A stretch of 64,000 nucleotides of DNA from Bryoerythrophyllum caledonicum (GCA_963971425.1 OZ020524.1:7054417-7118416); one strand, 5' to 3'; positions 23,522-35,465 are shown, counted from the stretch's first letter. The notes: a model not told the origin generated them from the sequence alone. Numbers and translations are program-made.

Positions 23522-24408
23522 CCCCTAAGGAATTAGAGTTCCCTTGGGAAAGACTTTGAATTTCAATTGAGTCCTTTGGTCTCAAATTTTGGCATGATTT
23601 TTTAACATTTTTATTTGTTGAAAGAGCAACTTTTTAATAGCTATCCGTTGACATGATTTTTGTAGAAATTTGACTTACCGTACAAAAGTTAAACACATTT
23701 TTAGTAACATGTATAGAAATATGCAGCGGTTTAATGTGACATATAACAAATAGTGTAACAAAATTTTAATTAATTCCAGTTTCAATATAAATTCAAGTTT
23801 TTGTCCATTTGAAAAAAAGAAAAACTCTTCTTGGAAAGGGAATGGAAATCTTTGCATCTACCATAAGGGTTTTTGAATTTCAAAAATATGAGAAGGATAT
23901 GTATGATACATGCAAAACTTATTAGTGTAATATTAATTCTCAGTACATAGTTGTATTGTAGGATTTTTTAAAATATCTTCTATCCCTCTTCTACTTCTAA
24001 ACTTTGGTGCACATGTGCCTAACATGATCTTTTTTAGGTTAGAATTAGAAAATCACAACCCGTAGTACAATAATTTGCCATAGAAGGTGGTCAAAGTTTG
24101 TTGAAGGTATTTAGTATGACCTCAAGAAGAGTTTATATCTCACTTCAAAGGCTATTATCTTTCAATCCGTGCGGTCAAGCTGAACAAAAGTTTTACCACA
24201 CTTGTATAGTACATGTCTTCAATGCTATGATCTTCCAATATGTGTGGTAAAAATTCATATAATATTGAATATGGTTTATTCTTCTAAAAACATATACTAA
24301 GACCATCAATTAGAAGTGGTAGGAGATCATTACTTGTATATTGTTATATGAGCACTAGGAATGGTAGTTTTGTTTTCTTTCCAAAACATAGTCATGTTCC
24401 TTTAAAGG
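23522..24408. mobile_element. TTAA-flanked element B, diverged, 887 bp
   Basis: TTAA at 23518-23521 then CCCCTAAGGAA. The other end, reverse complemented, is TTAA then CCTTTAAAGGAA. Internal blocks such as AATCCGTGCGGT and the AATTTGACTT-type stretches resemble element A, so it is probably an older member of the same family. Confidence 0.6.
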
Positions 24409-24476
24409 TTAAATACCACATATACCTAGTAGGTCCAAAATGCAACAAAAAACTACAAAAGGGAGGAAAGACAACC

Positions 24477-24743
24477 AGGGTAAATTGACCCCTCGTTGGG
24501 ACTTACCCAAGGTAGGCCCCATCTTAATTGCATGGGGACATTTTTCTGGCCCTCTTATTTTGGAGGGTCCAAAGGCTTTTTTGGATTTTTTTTACAAATT
24601 TGGGGCCTACAAACATTGATAATCTTGGAGAAAACCTCCCTTGCTATAAATAGGGACCCATCCAAAAACAAAATAGGGCCATGTTTAGCCCCACCACCTC
24701 ATGGCCCCCTCGGTAAGTCCCAGTGAGGGGGTCAATTTGCCCT
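24477..24743. mobile_element. 267-bp MITE with ~31-bp terminal inverted repeats
   Basis: Left AGGGTAAATTGACCCCTCGT then TGGGACTTACC. The right end reversed is AGGGCAAATTGACCCCCTCA then CTGGGACTTACC. The core (GGGGACATTTTTCTGGCCCT, later GGGCCATGTTTAGCCCCACC) recurs in the elements at 34872-35110 and 40841-41044. Confidence 0.75.
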
Positions 24744-24751
24744 AGCCGAGG

Positions 24752-25282
24752 AAAGACAAGGGTCCTAAACTACAAACTCCACCAAATCACCCATTCTTAT
24801 TATATTCAACTTAGATAAAAATGATCTACACTAGAAATCAAATCTCAGAAACAAAACAATTTTTCCTTAAATTCACCATCACTAAAAAATACCAAGCTTA
24901 TCTAACTGCTAATGTTACAGTAGTCCAAGCCAAAATAAGCATTAACCCTAACCCTATCCCCCTCAACTCACATCCTACACCGTTAGATCATGATCAAGTC
25001 CAAAATGCAACAAGGTAGCAAACTAAAAAAGAAAAAAGACAAGGGTCCTAAAACTACAAACTCCACAAAATCACCCCTTCTTCTTATGTTCAACTTGATG
25101 AATATAACATACACCAAAAGTCAAATCTTGGAAACAACTCAATCATGACTCAGATTTGCCACCACAAAAAAGGACCAAGTTTACCCAACTACCAAATGTT
25201 AATAGTAGTCCAAGCCAAAAGAAGCAAGACCCATAATCATCTCCCCCTCAACTCACATCCTACACCCTTAGATCATGATCAA
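24752..25282. repeat. Tandem duplication of a ~255-bp unit
   Basis: GACAAGGGTCCTAAACTACA starts one unit near 24756 and a near-identical form starts the next near 25039. Both run to CCCCTCAACTCACATCCTAC and TTAGATCATGATCAAG. Confidence 0.8.
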
Positions 25283-25442
25283 GATTTAAGGTTTAGGATT
25301 TTAGGGTTTAGGGTACACACATTACATCGGTAACCTAATGCATGTCTGTATCTAAGTACGGAGGGCCGAAACCAAAAGATGGATCCCGAACCGGGAGATG
25401 GGTTTGGGTTTGGGTTTAGGTTAGGTTTAGGGTTTAGAGTAT
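25283..25442. repeat. Degenerate TTTAGGG telomere-like motifs
   Basis: TTTAGGGTTTAGGG-type and GGGTTTGGGTTTGGGTTTAG runs occur just downstream of the THFS stop. They are short interstitial plant-telomere-like repeats. Confidence 0.7.
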
Positions 25443-28400
25443 CTACGACAAGCCCAGAACCATGCCGTTGTCGAGGTCCATGTCGATGTCGAAGAAGCAG
25501 GGGCGCGTAGGCAGGCCGGGCATGGTGCTCATGGCGCCGATGAGCGGGTAGATGAACCCCGCGCCCACGCTGGCGCGCACGTCGCGGATGGGCAGCGTGA
25601 ACCCCGTCGGCACGCCCTTCGCCGCCGCGTTGTCCGAGAATGAGTACTGCGTCTTCGCCACGCAAATCGGCAGCTTCGTGAACCCCTGCCTCGTGTACGT
25701 CTCGATCTGCTTCTCCGCCTGCATTGCCATCCCACCCAATCGTCAAGAGATCAGTGATCATGTCAGTTGTAACCTCAGTATGAGAAAATTCACAGCTTAC
25801 CTCGGGAGAATATTCGACTCCGGCCGCACCGTAAGACTTGGCGATCGCCTCAATCTTCTCCTTGATGCTGATATCAAGCGGGTACAAAAACTTGAACTCT
25901 CCAGTGTGCTGCTCACACGCCTTCTGGACCGCCTTCCCGAGCTCCACCTGAACGCAACAACATCGAGTTTCAACCAGAAAGTGGAGGAGGAGGAGGAGGA
26001 GGAGGAGGAGAAAACCAGCCCTACCGCGCCAGCGCCGCCGTGAGCGAAATGGGTGCAGATTACGGCATCTGACGCGCCCGCTGCGACGGCGGCCTCGCGC
26101 ACAGCCTGCAGCTCTGCGTCTGTATCGGTCGCAAATGCGTTCACCGCGACCACCACGTTCACGCCGTACGTTCTCGTATTCTCGATGTGCTTCACCAGGT
26201 TGCAGCACCCGCGCTTCACCATCTCCACGTTCTCGCTCTTGTACGCGTGGTCCAGCGGCCTCCCGGCGACCACCGGGGGGCCACCGCCGTGCATCTTGAG
26301 CGCCCTCACCGTGGCCACGATGACCGCGCACTGCGGAGTGAGTCCACTGTACCTGCACTTGATGTTGAAGAACTTCTCCACGCCAATGTCCGACCCGAAT
26401 CCGGCCTCGGTGACGACAAACCCTTCGGGCCCGACGAGCTTGAGCGCGATCTGGTCCGCGACGACGGAGGAGTTGCCGTGGGCGATGTTGGCGAACGGGC
26501 CGGCGTGGACGAGCACCGGCGTGCCTTCGAGCGTTTGCATGAGCGTGGGGTGGATCGCGTCCTTCATCAGGACCGTGAGCGCGCCCCCGATGCCGAGGTC
26601 GTCGGCCGTCACCGGGTCCCCGCCGCGGCTCGTGCCCACCACCATGTTGCCCAGGCGCTCACGCATGTCGGCCAGCGAGGTCGTCAGCGCCAGCACCGCC
26701 ATGATCTCGCTCCCCACCGCGATGTCGAACCCGGTTTCCCGCGTCATGCCCTTCTCGTCGGGCCCTTGACCCACTGTGATCTTGCGCAGGAAGCGGTCGT
26801 TGACGTCCAGGACACGCTTCCAAGTGATGAGCGCGGGGTCCAGGTTCAGACGCACGAACTTGGTCACCTCTTCCAGCGTCAACTCGTCGGGATTCGTCTT
26901 GTCGATTCCCAGCTTCTTCAGACGCTTCAGCATCACCTTGGCGAAGGTCCGCTTCTTGTCCTTGTCGGCGGGGCACAACCTGTTGAGGAGCGCTTTGTCG
27001 GATTGCGTCGCTTCATGGAACATGCGCGCATCGATCGCTGCGGCGAGCAGGTTGTTGGCCGCCGTGATGGCATGGATGTCACCTGCAAATCATGCAGAAC
27101 ACACATTCTCAGTCTACACATTCTCACTCTCAGTAGATGTCTAGACCTTGCCTCGAGAGCTTCTCAGAAGATTGAGAATGTACGAGAGAAGGGGAGGTGT
27201 TTGTGAAGTTGCCTGAAGTTTATCCCCTCTTTCTCCTTTGTTTGAACTGAATTAGAACTAGCTACGAATACTTCTTAATCAATCTGAATCAGTTCAAAGC
27301 AGAGAAAGGCCGCGAATGTTCATAATGGTTGATCTCACGTGAACTCTTTCTGAAACTACATTGACTTGAGTTTAAAGACAACCAAGCTCTTCCATACTTC
27401 ATTGAATTCTCTCACATGCAAATTCTTCCTTCACTCTCGCAGAGTTTTGACTTGAGTATAGAGACCACCATACTGAATTGAAGGATTCTAACTGAAAGCC
27501 ACCAAGCACTTCTACTGATCTAATAAATCGAATGATTCTCAGGGTGACTTTGCAGCTTAATATCCATACCTGTCATGTGGAGATTGAACTCGTCCATGGG
27601 GATGACCTGGCTGTACCCACCGCCGGCTGCGCCTCCTTTGATCCCGAATGTGGGGCCCTGACTGGGCTGCCTGATGCAGGTCACCACCTGAAAAAACCCC
27701 CCACAAGTGCAACCCTAAGGAGGCTAACTTACACATTCGCAAGGAAGACAACTTGCTATTGATTAACATTACATACCTTCTTCCCGAGGTACGCCCCAAG
27801 GGCTTGGCATAGTCCCACAGTGGTGGTAGACTTCCCCTCTCCAAGGGGTGTGGGTGTGATCCCACCTACGACTACGTAGTAGCCATTCGGTGCGTCTTGT
27901 AGCCTGTCTAGGGTTGAGAGAAGGACCTGCAAAAGCACAACAGACATTGATCATTCATAATCCCACATTCACAATAAATCTCATCAACAAAGGTGCTCGA
28001 AGATTGGCAGGTAGAATATGATATGTTTCTTCGTTGCATATAAAACACATTGGCCTCTCTAAGGTCAAAAGAGAAGCTGGAGTTTGAATCCACATGGTTC
28101 TAGTGAGCTATTGACTCAGAGCTTAATAAATAATGCCAAATATACAGCTCTCGAAAGCTTCCGTATCACAAGCTTAAAACTAGATCCTTCACATCCACCC
28201 CATCGACATATACAACCCAGAAAACAATACACTCCGATTCTGTGACACCCTCTCCAAAATGCACCAAATTCTCCAGGAGTTTATCCGAATTGCGATTACC
28301 GTACAAAATCAGCGTTTCCACAAAAGCAGTATCTCGACATAACCACAGAGAAAGGTGCCAAGAGTGAAGACCTTGCAAAATTCGCGATCACCCGCATTGT

Positions 28401-28643
28401 GGAACGATCAGTCTGCTAGCGGACAATAAAACCCCACCACTCAAAAAGGAATTTGCAACCGCACTCTCAATCAATCAATCCACCACCCACCTTGGCCTTG
28501 GACTTGCCGTAGCAATCGTACTCCTCGGTCTGCAATCCGAGCGCCTCTGCAATGGCCGTAACGTGCAGCGCCTTCACGGAGTTGGCGACGTCGATGTCGG
28601 CCGGCACCGGGCTCACCACCTCCAGCTTCCTGATCGTCGCCAT
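25443..28643 (-). CDS. THFS: Formate--tetrahydrofolate ligase (10-formyl-THF synthetase), six exons
   Basis: ATP-dependent ligation of formate to tetrahydrofolate, giving 10-formyl-THF for purine and one-carbon metabolism, probably cytosolic. Exons: 28643-28491, 27926-27777, 27687-27570, 27082-26025, 25947-25801 and 25718-25443. They sum to 1902 nt, encoding 633 residues plus TAG, the normal length of the plant single-function enzyme. All introns are GT-AG. The start at [10 protein letters not shown] is chosen because it begins the conserved plant N-terminus; the frame is open further upstream but not conserved. Residues 75-87 ([13 protein letters not shown]) form the ATP-binding loop. Downstream conserved blocks include [54 protein letters not shown] and the C-terminal [20 protein letters not shown]. 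The large fourth exon is GC-rich. Its GTAGG donor lies just before a (CTC)n tract in the intron. No damage is seen. It is divergent from the hydrolase gene 750 bp away. Confidence 0.97.
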
Positions 28644-29392
28644 CTCTCCAAACAACCGAGCTCCACCCAACCAACAAAATTCCGCGCCTCGAAACGCTTG
28701 TGGCACAGAAATGGTGACCGAAAAGGCTGCAATTGAAGAGGGCTCTAAACCCGTCACGGTGTCGGAATCCAAAATCAGTAGATCTCAGATGAAGGGGTGT
28801 ACAAAAGAGGTACACACTGGCAGCTTTAGGTGCGATGACGGGGCTGGGGTACGAACGAGCTCCAGTCCGGGACGGCGTCAGCGCTACAGATACTCGGGTT
28901 ATAATACTGTGATACTAAGGTGATACTAGGATTATACTCGGGTGCGCGTGGTGTGAGATTAGGACATGATCTTAATCCTGTGAAAGATGCTGTGGGTGAT
29001 GATGATCATGAATCCATAATGATCACAGGTTTGCTATAGTCCTTGTTTTGTTTGGGTGGTACATGGCGGGTACCATGGCGGTTGATAAGGGTATCAATGC
29101 TGAATAGGAGGGGATAGGGCTGGTATCAATCTAGGGGAAGTAGCACCGGGGTTTTTGGCGGGGAAGTACAGTGAAAGTCCCAACAGACTGTGACTGGACG
29201 AAACACAAATCTATGACAGTAGTAGATTACGTTGTTATATCATCTACACGTGTGGGTCATTTCACTCCTCACCTGTCGATCGTCCTTGTCCATATGAATC
29301 CCATGGAAACTTTTGCAGGCGAGCCATGAAGCACAAGAAGCAGCTCCATCGCCATCGCCGTCGCCAATTCCCTCTTCAATTCTCGTTACAGA
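28644..29392. promoter_or_regulatory. Shared intergenic region between divergent THFS and hydrolase genes
   Basis: About 750 bp separate the two start codons, so this must contain both 5' UTRs and promoters. A clear TATA box or element cannot be assigned. ATACTCGGGT-type motifs and repeated GATACTA sequences occur at 28890-28945. Confidence 0.45.
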
Positions 29393-30082
29393 ATGGCGAC
29401 GGAGGCGTGCTGCACTCCGGCTCCGGCCGCGGCGCCCACGCACACCGGCAAGGAGGAGTTTCTGGCCGGGACGAAGGTGTACACGACGGGCTCCGCGGCC
29501 GCGCCCGCGGCCGTGATGCTCGCGAGTGACGTGTTCGGGTACGACACGCCGTTGCTGCGCAAGCTCGCGGACAAGGTGGCGGCCGCGGGGTACTACGTCG
29601 CGGTGCCGGACTTGCTGCAGGGGGAGCCCTTCGTCCCGGGCGGCGAGATCGCGCCGTGGCTGTCGCAGCACCCCGCCACGGGCGCGGCGCTCGAGAGCGC
29701 GCACGGCGTCGTGGAGGCGCTCAAGGACAAGGGCTTCGGCGCGGTCGGGTGTGCGGGGTTCTGCTGGGGGGCGAAGGTGGTGGTCACGCTCGGGAAGGAG
29801 CGTGACGTGCGCGCCGTGGTGCAGATGCACCCGTCGCTTGTGGAGAAGGCGGACTACGAGGAGGTGGTGGTGCCGATCGCGGTGATTGCGTCCCCGAAGG
29901 ACGGGATCGAGCAGTACGAGGACCTCATCGCGGCGCGCTCGGAGCTCAAGAGCTTCGTCAAGATCTTCTCCGATGTGCGCCATGGCTGGACGGTGCGGTA
30001 CGAGGAGAGCGACGAGGAGGCCGTCGAGAAGGCGCACGAGGCGCATGAGCTTATGCTCGACTGGTTCGCCAAGTTCCTGTGA
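29393..30082 (+). CDS. Dienelactone hydrolase family protein (alpha/beta hydrolase)
   Basis: A 229-residue single-exon protein of the dienelactone hydrolase family. Plant members are poorly characterised and are often labelled endo-1,3;1,4-beta-glucanase-like; the true substrate here is unknown. Catalytic residues visible are Cys124 in GFCWGAK (the G-x-C-x-G nucleophile elbow), Asp170 in ASPKDGI and His197 in DVRHGWTVRY. The DVFGYDTP segment (residues 46-53) and VPDLLQGEP match the family's early conserved loops. Length is normal. ATG 29393 is chosen because it gives the typical short N-terminus (MATEACCTP); an in-frame extension is not needed. Codon use is strongly GC-rich, unlike the AT-rich flanks. 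There is no signal peptide, so it is likely cytosolic. It ends ...LMLDWFAKFL, a tail copied again 100 bp downstream. Confidence 0.92.
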   Translation: MATEACCTPAPAAAPTHTGKEEFLAGTKVYTTGSAAAPAAVMLASDVFGYDTPLLRKLADKVAAAGYYVAVPDLLQGEPFVPGGEIAPWLSQHPATGAALESAHGVVEALKDKGFGAVGCAGFCWGAKVVVTLGKERDVRAVVQMHPSLVEKADYEEVVVPIAVIASPKDGIEQYEDLIAARSELKSFVKIFSDVRHGWTVRYEESDEEAVEKAHEAHELMLDWFAKFL

Positions 30083-30245
30083 TGCGGCTTCTTGGTTAGT
30101 ATCTTGTACATATAATTTATTTGCAAATACTTTATCTCCGGTTTCAAGTTTCGATGAGCTTTTGCTTGACTGGTTTGCGAACTTCCTGTGATGTGGATTT
30201 AGGATCTGTGTCTTGTATATCTTTTTTGGCGAGTATTTTGCCGCC
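30040..30245 (+). repeat. Tandem partial duplication of the hydrolase 3' end
   Basis: GAGCTTATGCTCGACTGGTT ... AACTTCCTGTGATG-type sequence from the end of the gene recurs at about 30154-30192 as GAGCTTTTGCTTGACTGGTT ... TTCCTGTGATG, followed in both cases by GG(C/A)TT and CTTGTA(C/T)AT. The copy re-encodes the last 12 codons and the stop plus some 3' UTR. Confidence 0.8.
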
Positions 30246-30724
30246 GGTGCCATGTTTCGATGTTATTTGCGTCTCATTGTGTTTAGTATGGTTCAAATTG
30301 GCGTTGTGTGCGTGTATAGTTTCATTTGCATGCTTCTGGAATCTGCTTCCATTTCGTGTATCTTCTCATTCGTTCAGCATTCGTCTGCATGTTTTGCATG
30401 CTTCATTTTGTTTTCATTGTATGCTTCATTTTGGATTTGTTGTATCCTTTATTTTGAATCAAGTCGTCAAAACAGACGGCATATTATTGTTCACGGACGC
30501 ATGGCTTCAATTAGCGCTAACTAATGGCTGCCAATCTTCGGAGCCCCATAAATTTCTAAAACATTATCCAAATTGGATATATGTAGATGTTTTTTTAGCA
30601 TCTACATTTTTTGCATGCTTCATATTGGATTTCCTGTATCTTCATTTTGGATTCCTTGACATGGTTTTTTTTGCAGATTTTGGAATTAAGTAGAGATATA
30701 TGAAGCAGTTTTAGCTACCTTTAA

Positions 30725-31017
30725 CCCTTTAAGGCTGATGAACTTTTCAGTATTGTGAAAGTCTACGAGTGTTCTAGGTCATGTAGAACAACATCTAATA
30801 TGCTCTTGGTACATTTAGGCACAAAAATCTACAAATCCATTTCACCAAAATCACTGTAGCTTGTTGATGCTTGCAACGATTGTCATGGCAATGGTCTCAA
30901 TGGATGTCCATCATCCTTCACCTCATAGTCTATTTTTTCCTTTTAGGTGGCGTGTAGTGCTTGCTACAAAGGTTTTGTGTCAAAACTACCCAAATATGAT
31001 CATTCGGCCTTAAAAGG
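30725..31017. mobile_element. TTAA-flanked MITE D, 293 bp
   Basis: TTAA (30721-30724) then CCCTTTAAGGCTG. The other end, reversed, is TTAA then CCTTTTAAGGCCG. Internal CACAAAAATCTACAA and GTAG(C/T)TTGTTGATGC are shared with the element at 41195-41490. Confidence 0.75.
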
Positions 31018-31719
31018 TTAAGAAGGAAGGGATAGGATTGTAGACCCCTTTCTATGAATCCTAGACACCTTTCTCCTAGAATCCTATGGTGTCTAGAAGG
31101 AAGGCTTAAGGACTCATAGCCTACAAGGTGAGTACATTTGTACAATCACAAATTAGTATCACATTTTGAGGGATACTAACCTTTAAAAAAATTTGTTGGA
31201 AGAGCTTAAGTTTCCCAGATTAATAAGTTTTTATTTCAATTCTAAATTTTTTTTCATCATAGCTTTATTTTTCAATCTTCCTTTAAAATGTATCATTACA
31301 TTTGCAATTCTATAAAAGAAAAATTTATTATTATCTGTGTCAATGATTATGACTACCACATAAGTTAGTATCATAGATGTAGTTTTTCTTTTTAAAGGTA
31401 GGAACAAACATGGAATATGTCAAGAATGATACTACAACAAGAACAATAATAAGCAAGAATAGAGTTGTACTAACCAATATGTCCATTACGGTATCAAAGG
31501 GTCGGATTTGGCAATTTGTTTTGCAATAATATCTGCCAAAATTTTCAGGAATCACTTTTCAAAAATAACTTGGTGAAGATATGGATTTTGAGAATTATTG
31601 ATTTTGCCAAACTTAAGAAATTAGTAATCATTGTGGCACTATAGTGCCAAATTCAACCCTCAGGTACAATATATGACAACAAACAAAGTGCATCATAAAT
31701 ATAGTGTTGAAAACTACTA

Positions 31720-32028
31720 CACTAAAAATCACATTTAGTGTCGTCTACACTAAATACGAACTCTTACACTAAAAGGAAGAATTACAATTAGTGTAACAAC
31801 ACAACATTACACTAAATGTGAAACATTACACTATATGTAAAAATGGGTGGTTTTTTTTTTTACTTGTGCACAATTAGTGTAGCTGTGTAAGCTTGCCGCA
31901 GTGAATAAAATCACTATTAGTGTATGAAAAAGCTTGCCGCAACTAACACTAATTGTGAACAAGTTCGCAAATAGTGTAGTAGGGTAATTACACTATTTGT
32001 GTGACTACACTAAATGCAATGTTTAGTG
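31720..32028. mobile_element. 309-bp MITE with CACTA-like ends
   Basis: Left CACTAAAAATCACATTTAGT. The right end reversed is CACTAAACATTGCATTTAGT. ACACTAA and TTAGTGTA motifs recur about ten times within, in both orientations. Both sides are bordered by TA; no clean 3-bp duplication is visible. Confidence 0.7.
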
Positions 32029-33277
32029 TAGATATACAATTTGAATTTATTTTTAATTTTGCTAATTTATTGGATTTTTTGCCTAATTGTTGGAAAAAAA
32101 AAATCAAGAAAATGGCCAAAGTGCTCATCAGACAAAATATTCTAGCACACGCATCGGCACACAAAATTTCAAGTAAAACAAATTACATGAAAATTAAGGT
32201 TAAAGAATTTCAATAAAAAGAAATTAGCAAAGAAGTTTTCGTAAAAATTTAGGTAAAATGAAGTTACTGTTTTTATCTAGCGAGTGAAATCTTGTCAAAT
32301 TTTGATTATTTTAATGGAAAAAAAATTGCACTGTAATAAGAGTTTGGGTTTCACGTTCGACCCAAAGTTTCCTCAAGAGTCTGAACACTTAGCAACAAAA
32401 CTCTCAAAAAATGTTGCCATGTAGGCATTTTGGACACCTTCACCCTCCTAACCTGAGTGTGAAAGCCAACAGGCTAACTACAGCTGATTTAGACCAATCG
32501 AATTGCTAGTAGGTCTCGGCCACTCAACTCTTGGTTTGAGTGTAAAACCCCCCTCATGAAGCAAAGAGAGGAAAGTTTGACTACAAGTACTATTAGACTA
32601 GGAAGTCCTACATCCAATAAATTTCTTAGGATTAAATCAAAAAATCTATAACAAATTAACAAGGATTTATTCTAACAGCTTTGAAATTGTGTAAATTCAA
32701 ATGTTTTTAAGATGCAAATAATAATCCCCCTCCTTCATTTGGTTCAATGAAAATTCATCTCTTTCTTGTAAACTCACTGCAATGACACGTTCTCCTTGCA
32801 ATGAATGAATGTGTCCATTATTTAAAAAAGATCAGCTGTCAAATGCTCCACCACCACCACCAAATCCTGACATGCATATTTAATGAATGCACATCAAAGC
32901 ACAGAAATTGTTTGTTGCAGGTACTTATTTATGAACACATTTGTGCACAAATACCAGTGAAGAGAAAGTGGTTCTGGAAAATTACAGTAGTACATTTTCA
33001 ACAAAGAGTAACTTCACATAATGATTCCACCACAAACAACAAACAACGAACCAACACTACTACAAATAGGACTGTTTGGATTTTCTCACCAAAAAAATGT
33101 AAAAAAAAAGCCCCATTTGTACTAGGCTGGCACAACCACTTCATAATATAATACCAACACATGTACTTTTATTTACCATATGTAGCATACCATTTTTAAC
33201 AGTCTCGAAGCAGGTTCAGCAACAACACATCCAACTAGCATATTTGCAAAGGAATTGATCACAGTTCCCTGAGGTGT
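32029..33277. other. Intergenic, no gene recognised
   Basis: AT-rich. The 32801-33151 open frame has no recognisable domain. The last ~100 bp is probably the ACBP 3' UTR. Confidence 0.45.
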
Positions 33278-34357
33278 TTACAGGTCGTCACGGATCTGAG
33301 CAATCTTGATGATGTAATCTGCTTTGGATTCCTCCTTGGTTTTCCCTGCAAAACAGAAGCAAGTTAGTTTGGGTCATGTAAGATTGAAGTTAAATCGAGC
33401 TCAAAATCCAGACAAAACGCTCGCAACTCGCAAAGTACCAATGCAGGATCAGATGCTGATAATTTTATCACCTTCGAACATCTTCCATGCTCTGTACTTG
33501 GCATTGTCTGTGATGTTCAGAACCCCTGGATCCGCTGCACATTTGTCAACAAAAACCCTGATTATACTAAAAAAAATTAGCTAGTAAGGGTTTTATTCAC
33601 TATGTTGGCAGTTGTGAACTCTTCACTGAATAATCTCATTGTTTGACAAGAATGAAAAGTGTAAAAGTGTCCCATATGTGCTACTGACTAAAATACGAAT
33701 GGTAATTCATTGAAGCAATAAGAAAGAGGTGGAACTGTCCAAACACTCTCCATTGCCATTGTTGTTATTCAGAGGTCTAAAACCCCTTTTCCATCACATG
33801 CTACGTACTTTTGGAACGGTTCTCAAGGCTCTCAAGAAGCATGTAACTTAGCCAAGTTGCTGAAGAAGTAGCAGAATCAAATCAAAGGACAATCAAAGGG
33901 TGGTGCATGACGTACCGACGTTGCACTTGCCAATGGTGGCGGACTTGTAAAGCCCATACAACGTCAGCTTGTCCATGTAATCAATGGAGTCCGGAATGTC
34001 CTTGGCCTCCTCCACCGCCTTCTGAAAGTCCTCCTATCAATCAATACCACAAATGTCTAGTAAATCTCCTTCAATCAACACCAGGTTTTCCAGACCATGA
34101 AACAAACCAGAGCTCATTTTAACAGCAACGAAAACCTCACCTCAAGCTTGTGCGCTTGAGTATTGACAGCGCCTGGAGCGTCAGGCCTGGTTTCCATCGC
34201 CGGAGCAGCGGAAAATACCTTCTGGGACTCATCCTGGAAACAGAAACCACAACATCACCTCTTAAGTCTTCACCTTCAAATAAAATCAAGAAAAAGCTTT
34301 GAAAAAACCCTGGAGAATACCTGAGGTCTAAACTCATCATCTTACCTCCAAACCCAT
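33278..34357 (-). CDS. ACBP: Acyl-CoA-binding protein, five exons
   Basis: Small cytosolic protein that binds long-chain acyl-CoA esters and shuttles them between membranes and enzymes. Exons: 34357-34346, 34233-34141, 34033-33916, 33534-33472 and 33345-33278, totalling 354 nt (117 residues plus TAA), with GT-AG junctions throughout. The first exon is only four codons (MGLE). Exon 2 supplies a 31-residue segment absent from minimal ~90-residue ACBPs. The fold occupies residues 36-117. YGLYKSATIG (61-70) and AKYRAW (86-91) are the conserved ligand-binding blocks, with the Tyr and two Lys positions that contact the CoA 3'-phosphate. KEESKADYI then forms the last helix. There is no signal peptide or membrane segment. 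Sequence is more diverged than typical seed-plant small ACBPs, but no key residue is lost. Confidence 0.93.
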
Positions 34358-34871
34358 TGCGATCTGAGCAGCAACGACAACAGCAACTCTCAAGACTCAA
34401 CCAGAGAGCGAGAACTACGTTGCGGAGAAGAGAGAATACAATGGAGAGCTTGGCAGCTCACTTCCCTGTATTTAAGTTTGTGGAGGAGATGATGAGATGT
34501 GTACCTCATCAGTTTCCCTCCCTGTCTCCATTTAAATTATTTTGAGCTGTTTTTTTAATTGATGGTTTCTTGTTGTGTGGAAGAAGAAGAGGAAGAAGAG
34601 GAGATCACCGACATGAATCAAGTGTTTGTGGAGCTGATAATTTATTAAAAGGATGTTGCGTGGATGAAAGAGTGTCCTGTAGCTTGGTGTCCTTTGTGTA
34701 AGGTTGGTAAGAGCGGTGACTGCTGCCATGAATGAAGGGGTGGCCTGATCTTCTCAGGTTGCACATTGATTTCTGACATGTATGTGTACTATTGATTTCT
34801 GTCAACTTGGACTTCATATGACATGATGTGAGTGAACATGGGCTCTGAGACAGGATTTGCCTAAATACCCC

Positions 34872-35110
34872 GGTCGAGCGTTGCACCAAGCCTCAGGCTT
34901 GGAAGGGTGGGGGAGGGTAGGGACAAAACCGGCCCCTATTTTTATGTTGGAGGGGGGCTACTTGATCCTTAAGGGGGGCCCTGAGGGAAATCTGGGGCCG
35001 CGGGTCCCAATTTTGTAAAACAAAAAACAAAAAAAGCCTCTAAAATCCTAAATCGGACAGGGCCAGAAAAATGGTCCCACCTAAGCCTGGCGCACGACCC
35101 ACGCTCGACC
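34872..35110. mobile_element. ~239-bp MITE, second member of the GGCCAGAAAAATG core family
   Basis: Ends GGTCGAGCGTTGCACCAAGC and, reversed, GGTCGAGCGTGGGTCGTGCG pair imperfectly. Its core (CCTATTTT, TTTGTAAAAC, AAAAAAGCCT, GGGCCAGAAAAATG) matches the reverse complement of the MITE at 24477-24743, but the ends differ. Confidence 0.6.
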
Positions 35111-35164
35111 ACGGTGAATAAGGAGATCCTCTGGGACACAGCTGCAAGTTGTGCACATACACGG

Positions 35165-35460
35165 GCCCATATAATACATGGAGACACCTACTAGTAGGCG
35201 ATACCCTGCAATATCCGTGATATGATACGTGGAGATATCAGTGTGATACCTTGTAGTATCTGTGATATCCGGTAGTATGTGTAGTATCTATAATATACCT
35301 ATGTGACACCATGTAGTATGTGTGATATAATATGTGGAGATACCTAGGTGATACCCTATAGTATATGTGATGTAATATGTGGAGATAACTAGACCATACC
35401 TTGCAATATCTGTGAAATACCTATGTGACACCTTGTAGTATCTATGATACTATGAGTTTG
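35165..35460. repeat. Degenerate GATACC/TAGTATCTGTGATAT tandem repeat
   Basis: TGTGATACC-TTGTAGTATCTGTGATAT and variants recur about eight times. The same phrases return at 42838-42935. Confidence 0.7.
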
Positions 35461-35465
35461 GTTGG

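Noticed and set aside
25279-26358. Long minus-strand frame across THFS exons 4-6
   Set aside because: It reads a wrong frame and introns; Arg/Gly-rich composition reflects GC-rich coding DNA, and the spliced six-exon model accounts for the region exactly.
26187-27206. 339-codon plus-strand frame opposite THFS exon 4
   Set aside because: His/Arg/Asp-rich antisense shadow of a GC-rich exon; no domain.
29240-30253. 337-codon minus-strand frame opposite the hydrolase
   Set aside because: Antisense shadow of a GC-rich gene whose active-site motifs are on the plus strand.
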